From assembly GCA_036725605.1 (NCBI GenBank), contig DAIMDW010000073.1, positions 1 through 6,996 of the forward strand: a stretch of DNA of 6,996 bases, given 5' to 3'. Both the position numbers and the translations under genes were made by a program. This document shows, piece by piece, positions 1 through 5,587 of this stretch (positions are counted from its first letter, which is position 1; every line of letters starts with the position of its first letter). The notes beneath the pieces were generated by a model. The model was not told the origin of the DNA and made no database searches. It worked only from the letters and a program-made list of their open reading frames with translations. This DNA is from CALBTQ01 sp036725605 (GTDB lineage: Bacteria > Lernaellota > Lernaellaia > Lernaellales > Lernaellaceae).

Positions 1-524
1 CGCCCATTTTCACGCCGTTGGCCACGCTGGTCAGCACCCCGCAAAAGTTGATATATTTGGACTACCATCGCCGTCGCGCCGTCGAGGCGCCGGCGACGGA
101 CCGAACCCTCGATCGTTTTTTACAGTTGCCGCTCGAACCGCGCCTGCTGACGCAGGCCCTGGCGGGCGGGGTTTCGCTTCCGGCCGACGGGTGGCGCGCG
201 GTGCGGCCCAACGGCGAGGCGGAAGAGGGTTTGTGGATGTTCGCCCGCGACGATTGGCGCGCCGGAATCGATCCCGAATCGCAACGGCCGGCGTTGCTGG
301 CCACGACGGGCGAAGAGCCGGTCATCGTCACCTGGTCTGATTGGCAACGGATCGCCGGCGTCGACGTCGCCACGACGATCGCGGCGCAACGACCGGCGCA
401 GAAACAGGCGATGCGCATCAAGCTGACGCGGTTGGACGTCAATCGCGCGCTCGATGAATCGATATTAACACCGGAGATCCCCACCGGTTGGCCCCGGCGC
501 CGCCTGGGTGGAAGCGGTGAATGA
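1..524 (+). CDS. LolB/DUF4292-like outer-membrane lipoprotein, C-terminal part (5'-truncated)
   Basis: The frame is open to the left edge (first whole codon at position 3), so the true start and any signal peptide or lipobox lie outside the window. A TTG at 18 could be read as a start but has no ribosome binding site before it. The visible ~173 residues resemble the C-terminal half of LolB-like/DUF4292 lipoproteins: a strand reading TPLATLVSTPQKLIYLDYHR, a short Leu/Pro-rich helix (DRFLQLPLEPRLLTQALAGG) that in this family precedes the second half of the barrel, and a terminal strand (IKLTRLDVNRALDESILTPE) matching the usual '...lN.pld...F..P.G' ending. Such proteins are half-barrels that bind lipid or lipoprotein in the outer membrane. 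The stop lies 13 nt before the next ATG, so this is probably the upstream member of the same operon. Family assignment is by pattern memory only. The substrate is unknown. Confidence 0.6.
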   Translation, partial: PIFTPLATLVSTPQKLIYLDYHRRRAVEAPATDRTLDRFLQLPLEPRLLTQALAGGVSLPADGWRAVRPNGEAEEGLWMFARDDWRAGIDPESQRPALLATTGEEPVIVTWSDWQRIAGVDVATTIAAQRPAQKQAMRIKLTRLDVNRALDESILTPEIPTGWPRRRLGGSGE

Positions 525-525
525 C

Positions 526-533
526 GGGAGGAG
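526..533 (+). promoter_or_regulatory. Ribosome binding site that fixes the MshEN gene start
   Basis: GGGAGGAG lies 4 nt before the ATG at 538, with its GGAGG core 6 nt away. It favours the ATG at 538 over the longer GTG-initiated reading at 508, which has no Shine-Dalgarno sequence and would overlap the end of the preceding gene. Confidence 0.8.
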
Positions 534-537
534 TTGC

Positions 538-1224
538 ATGCGTTCCCACGAATCCATCGGCGAAATTCTGATCCAGGCGGGTTTGATCAGCGAAACGCAA
601 TTGAAGGCGGCACTGAGCGCCCAGAAAACCTGGGGTGGACGCGTCGGCACTCACCTGGTCAAAGCCGGAGCGTTGAGCGAGGAAAAACTCCTCGACGCGC
701 TCAGCCACCAGTTGGGCATCGCGAAAATCAATTTCCGCCGCAGCCGCATTTACATCGAAGCGTTGCAGATGGTGCCCAAGCACATCTGCGAGAAATACGG
801 CGTGGTGCCGGTGGCGGTCAAGGAAGGCAAGGGGCGGCGCAAGATACTGCTGGCCATGGCCGACCCGACGAATTTCGAAGCTATTCAGGAAGTGGAATTC
901 GCCTCCAACTACAACGTCGTCACCGTCATCGCGCTGGAGTCGGACATCGAGCGGGCGATTCGCTATTGCTATCACCCCGACGGTCTGCGGGCCAGCGAGG
1001 GGCTGAGCGAATTGGCCGACGTGATAGAAATCGACGCCGATAAGGCCGAGGAAGCGCCGCAAACCGAACCGATCATCATCACGCCCGAAGGCGAGATTCA
1101 GGGTCTGGACAACCGCAACAGCCAGATCGGCCTGCGGGCGCTGATCGACATCCTGATCGCCAAGGGCTTCATGACCCTCGATGAATTCCATCAGCGGCTG
1201 CAGTATCTGAAGAACAAAGAATGA
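538..1224 (+). CDS. Stand-alone MshEN (GspE/PilB N-terminal) domain protein, candidate c-di-GMP sensor
   Basis: This 228-residue protein is an MshEN/T2SSE_N domain without the AAA+ ATPase that normally follows it in MshE, PilB or GspE. Residues 6-29 (SIGEILIQAGLISETQLKAA, then L..Q) and 35-58 (RVGTHLVKAGALSEEKLLDA, then L..Q) are two copies of the roughly 24-residue motif that binds c-di-GMP in MshE. The first copy has SIG where the consensus is RLG; the second keeps R and G. Residues about 62-145 form the rest of the domain, ending in the typical ADPTNFEAIQEVEFASNY stretch and a terminal helix. A linker rich in Asp, Glu and Pro (about 146-192) leads to a short C-terminal helical segment (about 193-228). 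There is no signal peptide or membrane segment, so it should be cytoplasmic. Its stop overlaps the next start (ATGA), linking it to the transporter ATPase. Domain identity is confident; ligand binding and role are inferred. Confidence 0.85.
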   Translation: MRSHESIGEILIQAGLISETQLKAALSAQKTWGGRVGTHLVKAGALSEEKLLDALSHQLGIAKINFRRSRIYIEALQMVPKHICEKYGVVPVAVKEGKGRRKILLAMADPTNFEAIQEVEFASNYNVVTVIALESDIERAIRYCYHPDGLRASEGLSELADVIEIDADKAEEAPQTEPIIITPEGEIQGLDNRNSQIGLRALIDILIAKGFMTLDEFHQRLQYLKNKE

Positions 1225-2183
1225 CCGACCTGCTGGCCGTCAACGACCTGCACGTTCATTTCCGCACACCGCAAGGAACGGCGCGTGCCGTCGACGGCGT
1301 GGATCTGTCGGTGCGGCCCGGCGAGACGGTCGGGCTGGTCGGCGAATCGGGTTGCGGCAAATCGGTGACCGCGCTGGCGATCATGCGCCTGCTGCCACCG
1401 CGCAACGTGCACCTGGGCGGGCGGATCGAATTTTCCGGGCGCGACCTGCTGACCTGCGACGACGACGAATTGCGCCGCGTGCGCGGGCGGGAAATCTCGA
1501 TGATTTTCCAGGAGCCGATGACCAGCCTCAATCCGGTGTTCACCGTCGGCGACCAACTGCGCGAGGTGTACCGCCTGCACCTGGGCCTGAACCGTCGCGA
1601 GGCGAACACCGAGGCCGAGCGCATGCTGGCGCGCGTGGGCTTTCGTCAGCCGGCGGAAAGCTTGCGCGCCTATCCGGGGCAGATGTCCGGCGGCATGCGC
1701 CAGCGGGTGATGATCGCCATGGCGATGGCCGCGCGGCCCAAGCTGCTGATCGCCGACGAGCCGACCACGGCGCTGGACGTGACCATTCAGGCGCAGGTGC
1801 TGGAGCTGCTCGACGAACTACGCCGCGAGACGGGCACGGCGATTTTGTTCATCACCCACGACATGGGCGTGGTGGCCGAGCTGTGCGACCGGGTGGTCGT
1901 GCTGTATGCGGGGCAGGTGGCGGAAACGGCGCCGGTGCGTACGCTGTTTGACGAGGCGTTTCATCCGTACACGCGCGGGCTGCTCAACGCCGTGCGGCGG
2001 TTGGATGCGGGGGATGTCGAGCAGAGCATTCCCGGGCGGGTCGATCCGGCGACGAACTATCCGCCCGGCTGCCGGTTCGCGTCGCGTTGTCCGCACGCCA
2101 TGGAGCGTTGCCGCCGCGAAATTCCGCCGCTGGAGTCGCGCAACCAAAGCCGGGTCGCCTGCTGGTTGTACGCGGCGAACTAA
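1221..2183 (+). CDS. Peptide ABC transporter ATP-binding subunit, OppD/DppD type
   Basis: A 320-residue cytoplasmic ATPase of the oligopeptide/dipeptide (PepT) ABC importer class, which powers uptake of peptides or other solutes such as nickel or glycosides. All nucleotide-binding motifs are present: Walker A GESGCGKS (41-48), Q-loop FQEPMTSLNP (Gln97), signature MSGGM (155-159), Walker B LLIADE (175-180), D-loop around Asp186, and switch His213. The C-terminal oligopeptide-transporter extension (from about HPYTRGLL, 248-255) carries PPGCRFASRCPH with Cys284, Cys290, Cys297 and Cys314, the Cys set that is conserved in DppD/OppD proteins and reported to hold a 4Fe-4S cluster in a mycobacterial Dpp transporter. 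The ATG sits in an ATGA overlap with the MshEN gene and has only a weak AGAAC-like ribosome site, which suggests translational coupling. No permease, binding protein or DppF partner follows; the next gene is convergent. Substrate cannot be told from the sequence. Confidence 0.93.
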   Translation: MTDLLAVNDLHVHFRTPQGTARAVDGVDLSVRPGETVGLVGESGCGKSVTALAIMRLLPPRNVHLGGRIEFSGRDLLTCDDDELRRVRGREISMIFQEPMTSLNPVFTVGDQLREVYRLHLGLNRREANTEAERMLARVGFRQPAESLRAYPGQMSGGMRQRVMIAMAMAARPKLLIADEPTTALDVTIQAQVLELLDELRRETGTAILFITHDMGVVAELCDRVVVLYAGQVAETAPVRTLFDEAFHPYTRGLLNAVRRLDAGDVEQSIPGRVDPATNYPPGCRFASRCPHAMERCRREIPPLESRNQSRVACWLYAAN

Positions 2184-2788
2184 CTTTTCTTCGTCTTTTT
2201 CGGCGCGGCTTTCTTCACGGTCTTCTTTTTCGCCGTCGCTCTTTTCTTTTTGGCGTGCTCGGCGTGCGCGCCTTCGACGCGTCCTTCCTGCACCGCCTGC
2301 TCGAACACTTCGCGCGCGGTGGCCTTGTCGAAATCGAGCCCTTCGTTTTTGCGCGTGAAGTATTCCTCGGCCACGCGGCCCACGCCGTAGGTCATGGCGA
2401 ACACGGCCGGCGCCCGCAGGTACGCGCCGACGAAGGGCAGGCCCACCTTCAGCGCGACGTTCGCGGCCATGCGGCCGGCCAGCGACAGGCCGAGCGCCCC
2501 GCCGATTTCCTTGAGCACCATCCAGGCGTTTTCGGTGGACAGCTCATAGCCCATACGATGCCCGACGTGCAGGACCATCGCCGTGTGCAACGGCGTGAGC
2601 ATGACGAAGCCGGACATGGGCACCGGGTTGAGATTGACCGCGGCGGCCGCACCGCTGTAGGCGGCGATGATGCGCCGGATCGATGCGTGCGGGTTGCGCG
2701 CATCGTCGATTTCGTTGCGCACGACGCCTTCCATGGACTCGTACACTTCCTTCACTTTGTCTTTGATCGTATCCAATTTCAGATTCAT
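2180..2788 (-). CDS. DUF697/YcjF-like protein with lysine-rich C-terminal tail
   Basis: A 202-residue protein starting at the ATG at 2788, chosen because AAGGAG lies 6 nt before it; a longer reading to 2815 would overlap the upstream gene's end. Residues about 36-145 resemble DUF697: an Ala-rich helix with a Pro-containing turn (IIAAYSGAAAAVNLNPVPMS), a helix ending MVLHVGHRMGYEL, then a Gly/Ala-rich amphipathic or membrane-associated part (about 94-140, KEIGGALGLSLAGRMAANVA and PFVGAYLRAPAVFAMTYGVG). DUF697 proteins are often membrane-associated and sometimes fused to GTPases; no GTPase motifs occur here. The last 23 residues (180-202) hold 12 Lys and 1 Arg with Ala, Thr and Pro, like a histone H1 tail. 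The gene sits 16 nt below the lipoprotein gene, and its stop overlaps that of the oppD-like gene tail to tail. Function unknown; the family call is by pattern. Confidence 0.8.
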   Translation of the reverse strand: MNLKLDTIKDKVKEVYESMEGVVRNEIDDARNPHASIRRIIAAYSGAAAAVNLNPVPMSGFVMLTPLHTAMVLHVGHRMGYELSTENAWMVLKEIGGALGLSLAGRMAANVALKVGLPFVGAYLRAPAVFAMTYGVGRVAEEYFTRKNEGLDFDKATAREVFEQAVQEGRVEGAHAEHAKKKRATAKKKTVKKAAPKKTKKS

Positions 2789-2804
2789 CGCTTGCTCCTT
2801 TGCC

Positions 2805-3875
2805 TTACTCGGCATCGAGGTAGGCGCCGCCGATTTCCACGCCGCAGGTTTGCGACCAGCGATCTTCGCGCAGCGTCCATTGCCAACCGACCTTCTCGTA
2901 GCGCTGCACGCGCAGCCGGCCGTCGAGCGCCATGTGCGAGTAACTGGTGAAACCGTCGAGGGTCGGCGCGGGCATGGCGACCACCGTCGCGCCGGCCTGC
3001 TCGCCGGTGAGTACGTAGCGTTCCTCTTCGCGCGTGACGGTCACGGTCACCCGCTGCGCCGCCGCGTCGACGTCGATCTCCATCCAGGAATTGAAATCCT
3101 GCGTGCGCACCTGGACCGTCTCGTCGGCCTTGCGCCAGATGAGCATGCCGCCGTCCATCGTGCCCAGGTCGCCGCCGGAAAAGGCCAGCGCTTCGTCGTC
3201 GTCGTCGAAATCCATTGCCTGCAACCAGATGTAGGCATCGGGGAACGTGCCGGCCCAGTTGTGATCCTGAAACAACGGCGCGTCGTTCACCTGGTATTTT
3301 TTGCCGTTCCAGACGATCGTCCCGCCGGCACGGGCCTGCAACGCGCCGACGTACCAGTTGACCGGCAGGAAGGGGATGTTGGTGAGAATGCCCATGGTAT
3401 CGGTCCACGGATCGGCCGCGCTGACCGTCAGGTCCCAGGAAACGCTGTGGTCGTCGTCGGCGAGCGAACCGGAAAGGGTGTTCGCCGTGGCGCGATGGTC
3501 GCCGACTTTGACGTCGAGCATTTGCAGACTGCCGGTGAATTCATCGACCGGCATGAGCGATTGAATCAACGTGCCGTCGCTGCCCAGGGCGACGACGAAC
3601 GCGTCGCCGTCTTCCGGCCGGTCGGCGCCGGGATTGCGCACGCCGTACAAAAACGCGAAGGAGACATCCTCATCCGGCAGGGTCAGGCGGAAGAACCAAC
3701 CCTCGAAAAACGGATCGGAAAAACCGTCCCAGTGATAGCGGTTCGGATCGGCCGAGGGCCAATCGATCTGCGGGGTGGCGTCATCGTCGTACGGATCGTC
3801 CTGGTCGGTCACGCAGGCGTTGAGAAACAGGACGATCGCCACGGCCACCATGAGGCAACGAATGCGCACAGCCAT
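2805..3875 (-). CDS. Tocopherol-cyclase-like lipoprotein
   Basis: The start is set at the ATG at 3875. A TTG at 3884 gives three more residues but no better ribosome site, and both starts have weak ones. The 356-residue product opens with a lipoprotein signal: basic MAVRIRC, hydrophobic core LMVAVAIVLFL, lipobox LNAC with Cys21, then an acidic stretch (DQDDPYDDD). The body matches the tocopherol-cyclase-like family (VTE1 relatives; lipocalin-like double beta barrels also related to AttH/CrtC hydratases) at two places: FFEGWFFRLTLP (56-67) followed by SFAFLYGV (72-79), and FQDHNWAGTFPDAYIWLQ (202-219), corresponding to the family's '.KNWG..FP..W.W.Q' block. It is beta-rich throughout, with many Trp and Asp. 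It is predicted to be lipid-anchored in the envelope. Cyclase activity should not be assumed: no quinol pathway genes are nearby, and the bacterial members are uncharacterised as far as I know. It lies 62 nt downstream of purF and 16 nt upstream of the DUF697-like gene. Confidence 0.8.
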   Translation of the reverse strand: MAVRIRCLMVAVAIVLFLNACVTDQDDPYDDDATPQIDWPSADPNRYHWDGFSDPFFEGWFFRLTLPDEDVSFAFLYGVRNPGADRPEDGDAFVVALGSDGTLIQSLMPVDEFTGSLQMLDVKVGDHRATANTLSGSLADDDHSVSWDLTVSAADPWTDTMGILTNIPFLPVNWYVGALQARAGGTIVWNGKKYQVNDAPLFQDHNWAGTFPDAYIWLQAMDFDDDDEALAFSGGDLGTMDGGMLIWRKADETVQVRTQDFNSWMEIDVDAAAQRVTVTVTREEERYVLTGEQAGATVVAMPAPTLDGFTSYSHMALDGRLRVQRYEKVGWQWTLREDRWSQTCGVEIGGAYLDAE

Positions 3876-3897
3876 ACTCCGCAAGAGGTTTTAATCA

Positions 3898-3926
3898 AGC
3901 ATAGCCGTCCGGGCGATTCGCTTCAA
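3898..3926 (-). promoter_or_regulatory. Possible sigma70-type promoter for the lipoprotein/DUF697 pair
   Basis: On the minus strand TTGAAG (3921-3926) and TATGCT (3898-3903) are separated by exactly 17 nt, each matching 4 of 6 consensus bases. It lies in the 62-nt gap after purF and would start transcription about 15-20 nt before the lipoprotein ATG. It could let the two downstream genes be expressed apart from purF. I see no convincing terminator in this gap, so read-through from purF is also possible. Confidence 0.3.
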
Positions 3927-3937
3927 CGGGGAGGGGA

Positions 3938-5413
3938 TTATTGCCCGCCGGACGCTTCGCGCTCCTGGCGGCGGCCTTCGCTACGGGAGATCAACTCGGT
4001 GGTGTCGGTCGGATATTGCCGCGTGATGCAAGCGGTGCAGAGCTGGTCGGCGCCCACGCCGATGCCGGTGTACAGGCCCGCGTGGCTGATGTAGCGCACC
4101 GAATCGCAACCCATTTCATCGCGGATCTGTTCGTTGGTTTTGCCGAAGGCGATAAGCTTGGTTTCGTCCGGCGTGTCGATGCCATAGAAACACGGACCGA
4201 TGATCGGCGGCGAGAAGTAGAGCATGTGCACTTCTTTGGCGCCCAGTTCGCGCAAGCGGGCGATGATTTTTTTCGCGGTGGTGCCGCGCACGTTCGAATC
4301 GTCGATCACCGCGATGCGTTGTCCGTCGATGTAGTCGCGCACGAAGATGAATTTTTCGTCGATCGCCTTTTTGCGTTTGGCGTCGGAGGTTTCCTGGAAG
4401 CTGCGGCGGTTGTCGACCTTGATGATCGCGCGGCGGAACAGCTTGCCCAGGTACTCGGCGAACATGTGCCCCGACGAGATGCTCGTGCCCGGCAGGCCGC
4501 ACACGACGTCGATGCGGTCTTTCAGATCTTCGCATTCCTCGGCCAGCATGCGGCCCAGGTCGCCGCGCACGACTTCGACGCGGCGGTTTTTGAATACCGA
4601 ATCGGGGCGCGCGAAGTAAACGTATTCGAAAAAGCAAAAGGCTTCGCGACGGGGGATGATCTGCCGCCGCAAGGGCCGCAGGTCGTTGGCGCCGATCCAC
4701 ACCGCTTCGCCGGGACGAACTTCGTTGACGTTGTGATAATCGCCGAAGTAGTTGAACACGCTGGATTCGCTGGCGAAGCCGGCTTCGCAAATGTTGCCTT
4801 CCTCGTCCAACCGGGTGGCCATCGACAAGGGGCGAATGCCGTTGGGATCGCGGAAGGCGAGCAGGCCGTTTTCCAGCAGGCACAGCACGCTGTAAGCGCC
4901 GACCAGTTGTTTTTGCGTTTCCTCGACGGCCTGCCAGAGCAATTCAACGAACTGTTCGTCGGATTCGGCGCGGTAGGTTTTCAGGTTCATCATCGAGTCG
5001 ATGAGCGTGTTCTGAATCACCTTGGCGTCGACTTCGGTCTGGAAGGAAAAGCCCTTCTCCTTGAGTTTTTGCGTCTGGCTGTAAACGTTGATCAGGTCGC
5101 CGTTGTTGCACGTGGCCATGCCCGGGCGCTCGGTGAACACGGGCTGAATGTTGCGCTTGAGGTCTTCTTCGGTGGTTTTGCCCGCGGTCACGTAACGCGT
5201 GTGCACGATGCCGCTGGTGCCCTTCAACCGGCGCGGATCGAAGTCGGCGAACAGGATCGTGGCCGGCTGCAGGCCGCCGTGGCTATGGAAGATTTTGCCG
5301 TCGAAGGTGACGACTTTCGTGGAGCGGTGTCCGCGATTTTGCAGACGTCCGGCGCCGGCGATCAAACGCTTGGAAACGGATTCACTACCGATCAGACCAA
5401 ATATGCCGCACAT
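3938..5413 (-). CDS. purF: Amidophosphoribosyltransferase (glutamine PRPP amidotransferase)
   Basis: This 491-residue enzyme makes 5-phosphoribosylamine from PRPP and glutamine, the first step of purine synthesis, in the cytoplasm. The start is the ATG at 5413, because MCGIFGLIG puts the nucleophile Cys2 directly after Met; the frame stays open to 5518, but an extension would bury it. The N-terminal Ntn glutaminase domain has HTRYVTAG (Arg73), CNNGDLIN (Asn104-Gly105), EVDAKVI (Asp129) and FRDPNGIRPL (187-196). The phosphoribosyltransferase domain has the PRPP loop IDDSNVRGTT (370-379). The four cysteines expected of the Bacillus-type 4Fe-4S enzyme are all present: Cys260 in FCFFEYVYFARPD, Cys408 in PCFYGID, and Cys459/Cys462 in CTAC. 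Atypical points: GLPGTS (306-311) where P[DE]S/ETS is usual, the flexible-loop region KVDNRRSFQETSDAK (332-346) in place of KNRYVGRTF, and RGHRSTKVV (27-35) where RGQ[ED]SAG is usual. Unlike B. subtilis PurF, there is no propeptide before the Cys. It is transcribed divergently from the DUF547 gene. Confidence 0.95.
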   Translation of the reverse strand: MCGIFGLIGSESVSKRLIAGAGRLQNRGHRSTKVVTFDGKIFHSHGGLQPATILFADFDPRRLKGTSGIVHTRYVTAGKTTEEDLKRNIQPVFTERPGMATCNNGDLINVYSQTQKLKEKGFSFQTEVDAKVIQNTLIDSMMNLKTYRAESDEQFVELLWQAVEETQKQLVGAYSVLCLLENGLLAFRDPNGIRPLSMATRLDEEGNICEAGFASESSVFNYFGDYHNVNEVRPGEAVWIGANDLRPLRRQIIPRREAFCFFEYVYFARPDSVFKNRRVEVVRGDLGRMLAEECEDLKDRIDVVCGLPGTSISSGHMFAEYLGKLFRRAIIKVDNRRSFQETSDAKRKKAIDEKFIFVRDYIDGQRIAVIDDSNVRGTTAKKIIARLRELGAKEVHMLYFSPPIIGPCFYGIDTPDETKLIAFGKTNEQIRDEMGCDSVRYISHAGLYTGIGVGADQLCTACITRQYPTDTTELISRSEGRRQEREASGGQ

Positions 5414-5424
5414 TTTTTTAATGG

Positions 5425-5430
5425 TCCTTT
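5425..5430 (-). promoter_or_regulatory. Ribosome binding site of purF
   Basis: On the minus strand AAAGGA lies 11 nt before the ATG at 5413, separated by an A-rich run. The spacing is long, but it is the only purine-rich site near this start, and it supports the MCGIFG start rather than the longer frame beginning at 5518. Confidence 0.5.
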
Positions 5431-5483
5431 CCCGATGCCAGTGAGGGGCAAATGCTACTGAGAATTGCACGGGCTGTAAAGAG

Positions 5484-5512
5484 ATTATATTGCTGTATAT
5501 TGGGCTTGGGGA
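5484..5512 (-). promoter_or_regulatory. Probable purF promoter (perfect TATAAT)
   Basis: The minus strand reads a perfect -10 hexamer TATAAT at 5484-5489. At 17-nt spacing the -35 position (5507-5512) is TCCCCA, only 3 of 6 matches, so activator help or a weak promoter is possible. Transcription would begin near 5477 and leave a leader of about 60 nt before purF. I see no PurR-type palindrome or purine-riboswitch fold in it. A TATACA at 5494-5499 is a weaker alternative -10. Confidence 0.5.
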
Positions 5513-5521
5513 GTGCATGAA

Positions 5522-5550
5522 TTGACTTTCCCGGGGAGGCTTGTTAAAAC
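5522..5550 (+). promoter_or_regulatory. Sigma70-type promoter for the DUF547 gene
   Basis: TTGACT (5522-5527, 5 of 6) is followed after 17 nt by TAAAAC (5545-5550, 4 of 6). This predicts a start near 5557 and a leader of about 30 nt carrying the GGAG site at 5576-5579, 8 nt before the ATG. It is back to back with the purF promoter; the two -35 regions are about 10 nt apart, so a single regulator could touch both. Confidence 0.55.
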
Positions 5551-5587
5551 TTTTTCACCGGTAGATTAAAAGAACGGAGAAAGCAAC

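Noticed and set aside
439..1191. 250-codon minus-strand frame opposite the MshEN gene
   Set aside because: It is antisense to a well-supported gene with a strong ribosome site and family motifs.
2087..2950. Long plus-strand frame (287 codons) reading Arg/His/Gly-rich protein
   Set aside because: It lies opposite the DUF697-like gene and part of the oppD end, has no ribosome site, and its composition is that of a GC-bias shadow frame.
3876..3937. Rho-independent terminator between purF and the lipoprotein gene
   Set aside because: Only a 3-bp GCC/GGC pairing could be found, with no following U-run.
2667..4094. 475-codon plus-strand frame across the lipoprotein gene
   Set aside because: It is antisense to the tocopherol-cyclase-like gene and the purF end, has no recognisable motif, and the minus-strand genes explain the region.
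3941..5461. 506-codon plus-strand frame opposite purF
   Set aside because: This is the complementary shadow of purF, which has all its catalytic residues on the minus strand; the product is Ala/Val/Phe/Asp-rich with no domain pattern.
5414..5476. Purine riboswitch in the purF leader
   Set aside because: The leader is only about 60 nt and shows neither three paired arms nor the conserved core of a purine riboswitch.
5414..5518. N-terminal extension of purF by 35 codons
   Set aside because: It would bury the catalytic Cys that must follow Met, and it covers the predicted promoter. A cleaved propeptide exists in B. subtilis PurF, but this stretch does not resemble one.
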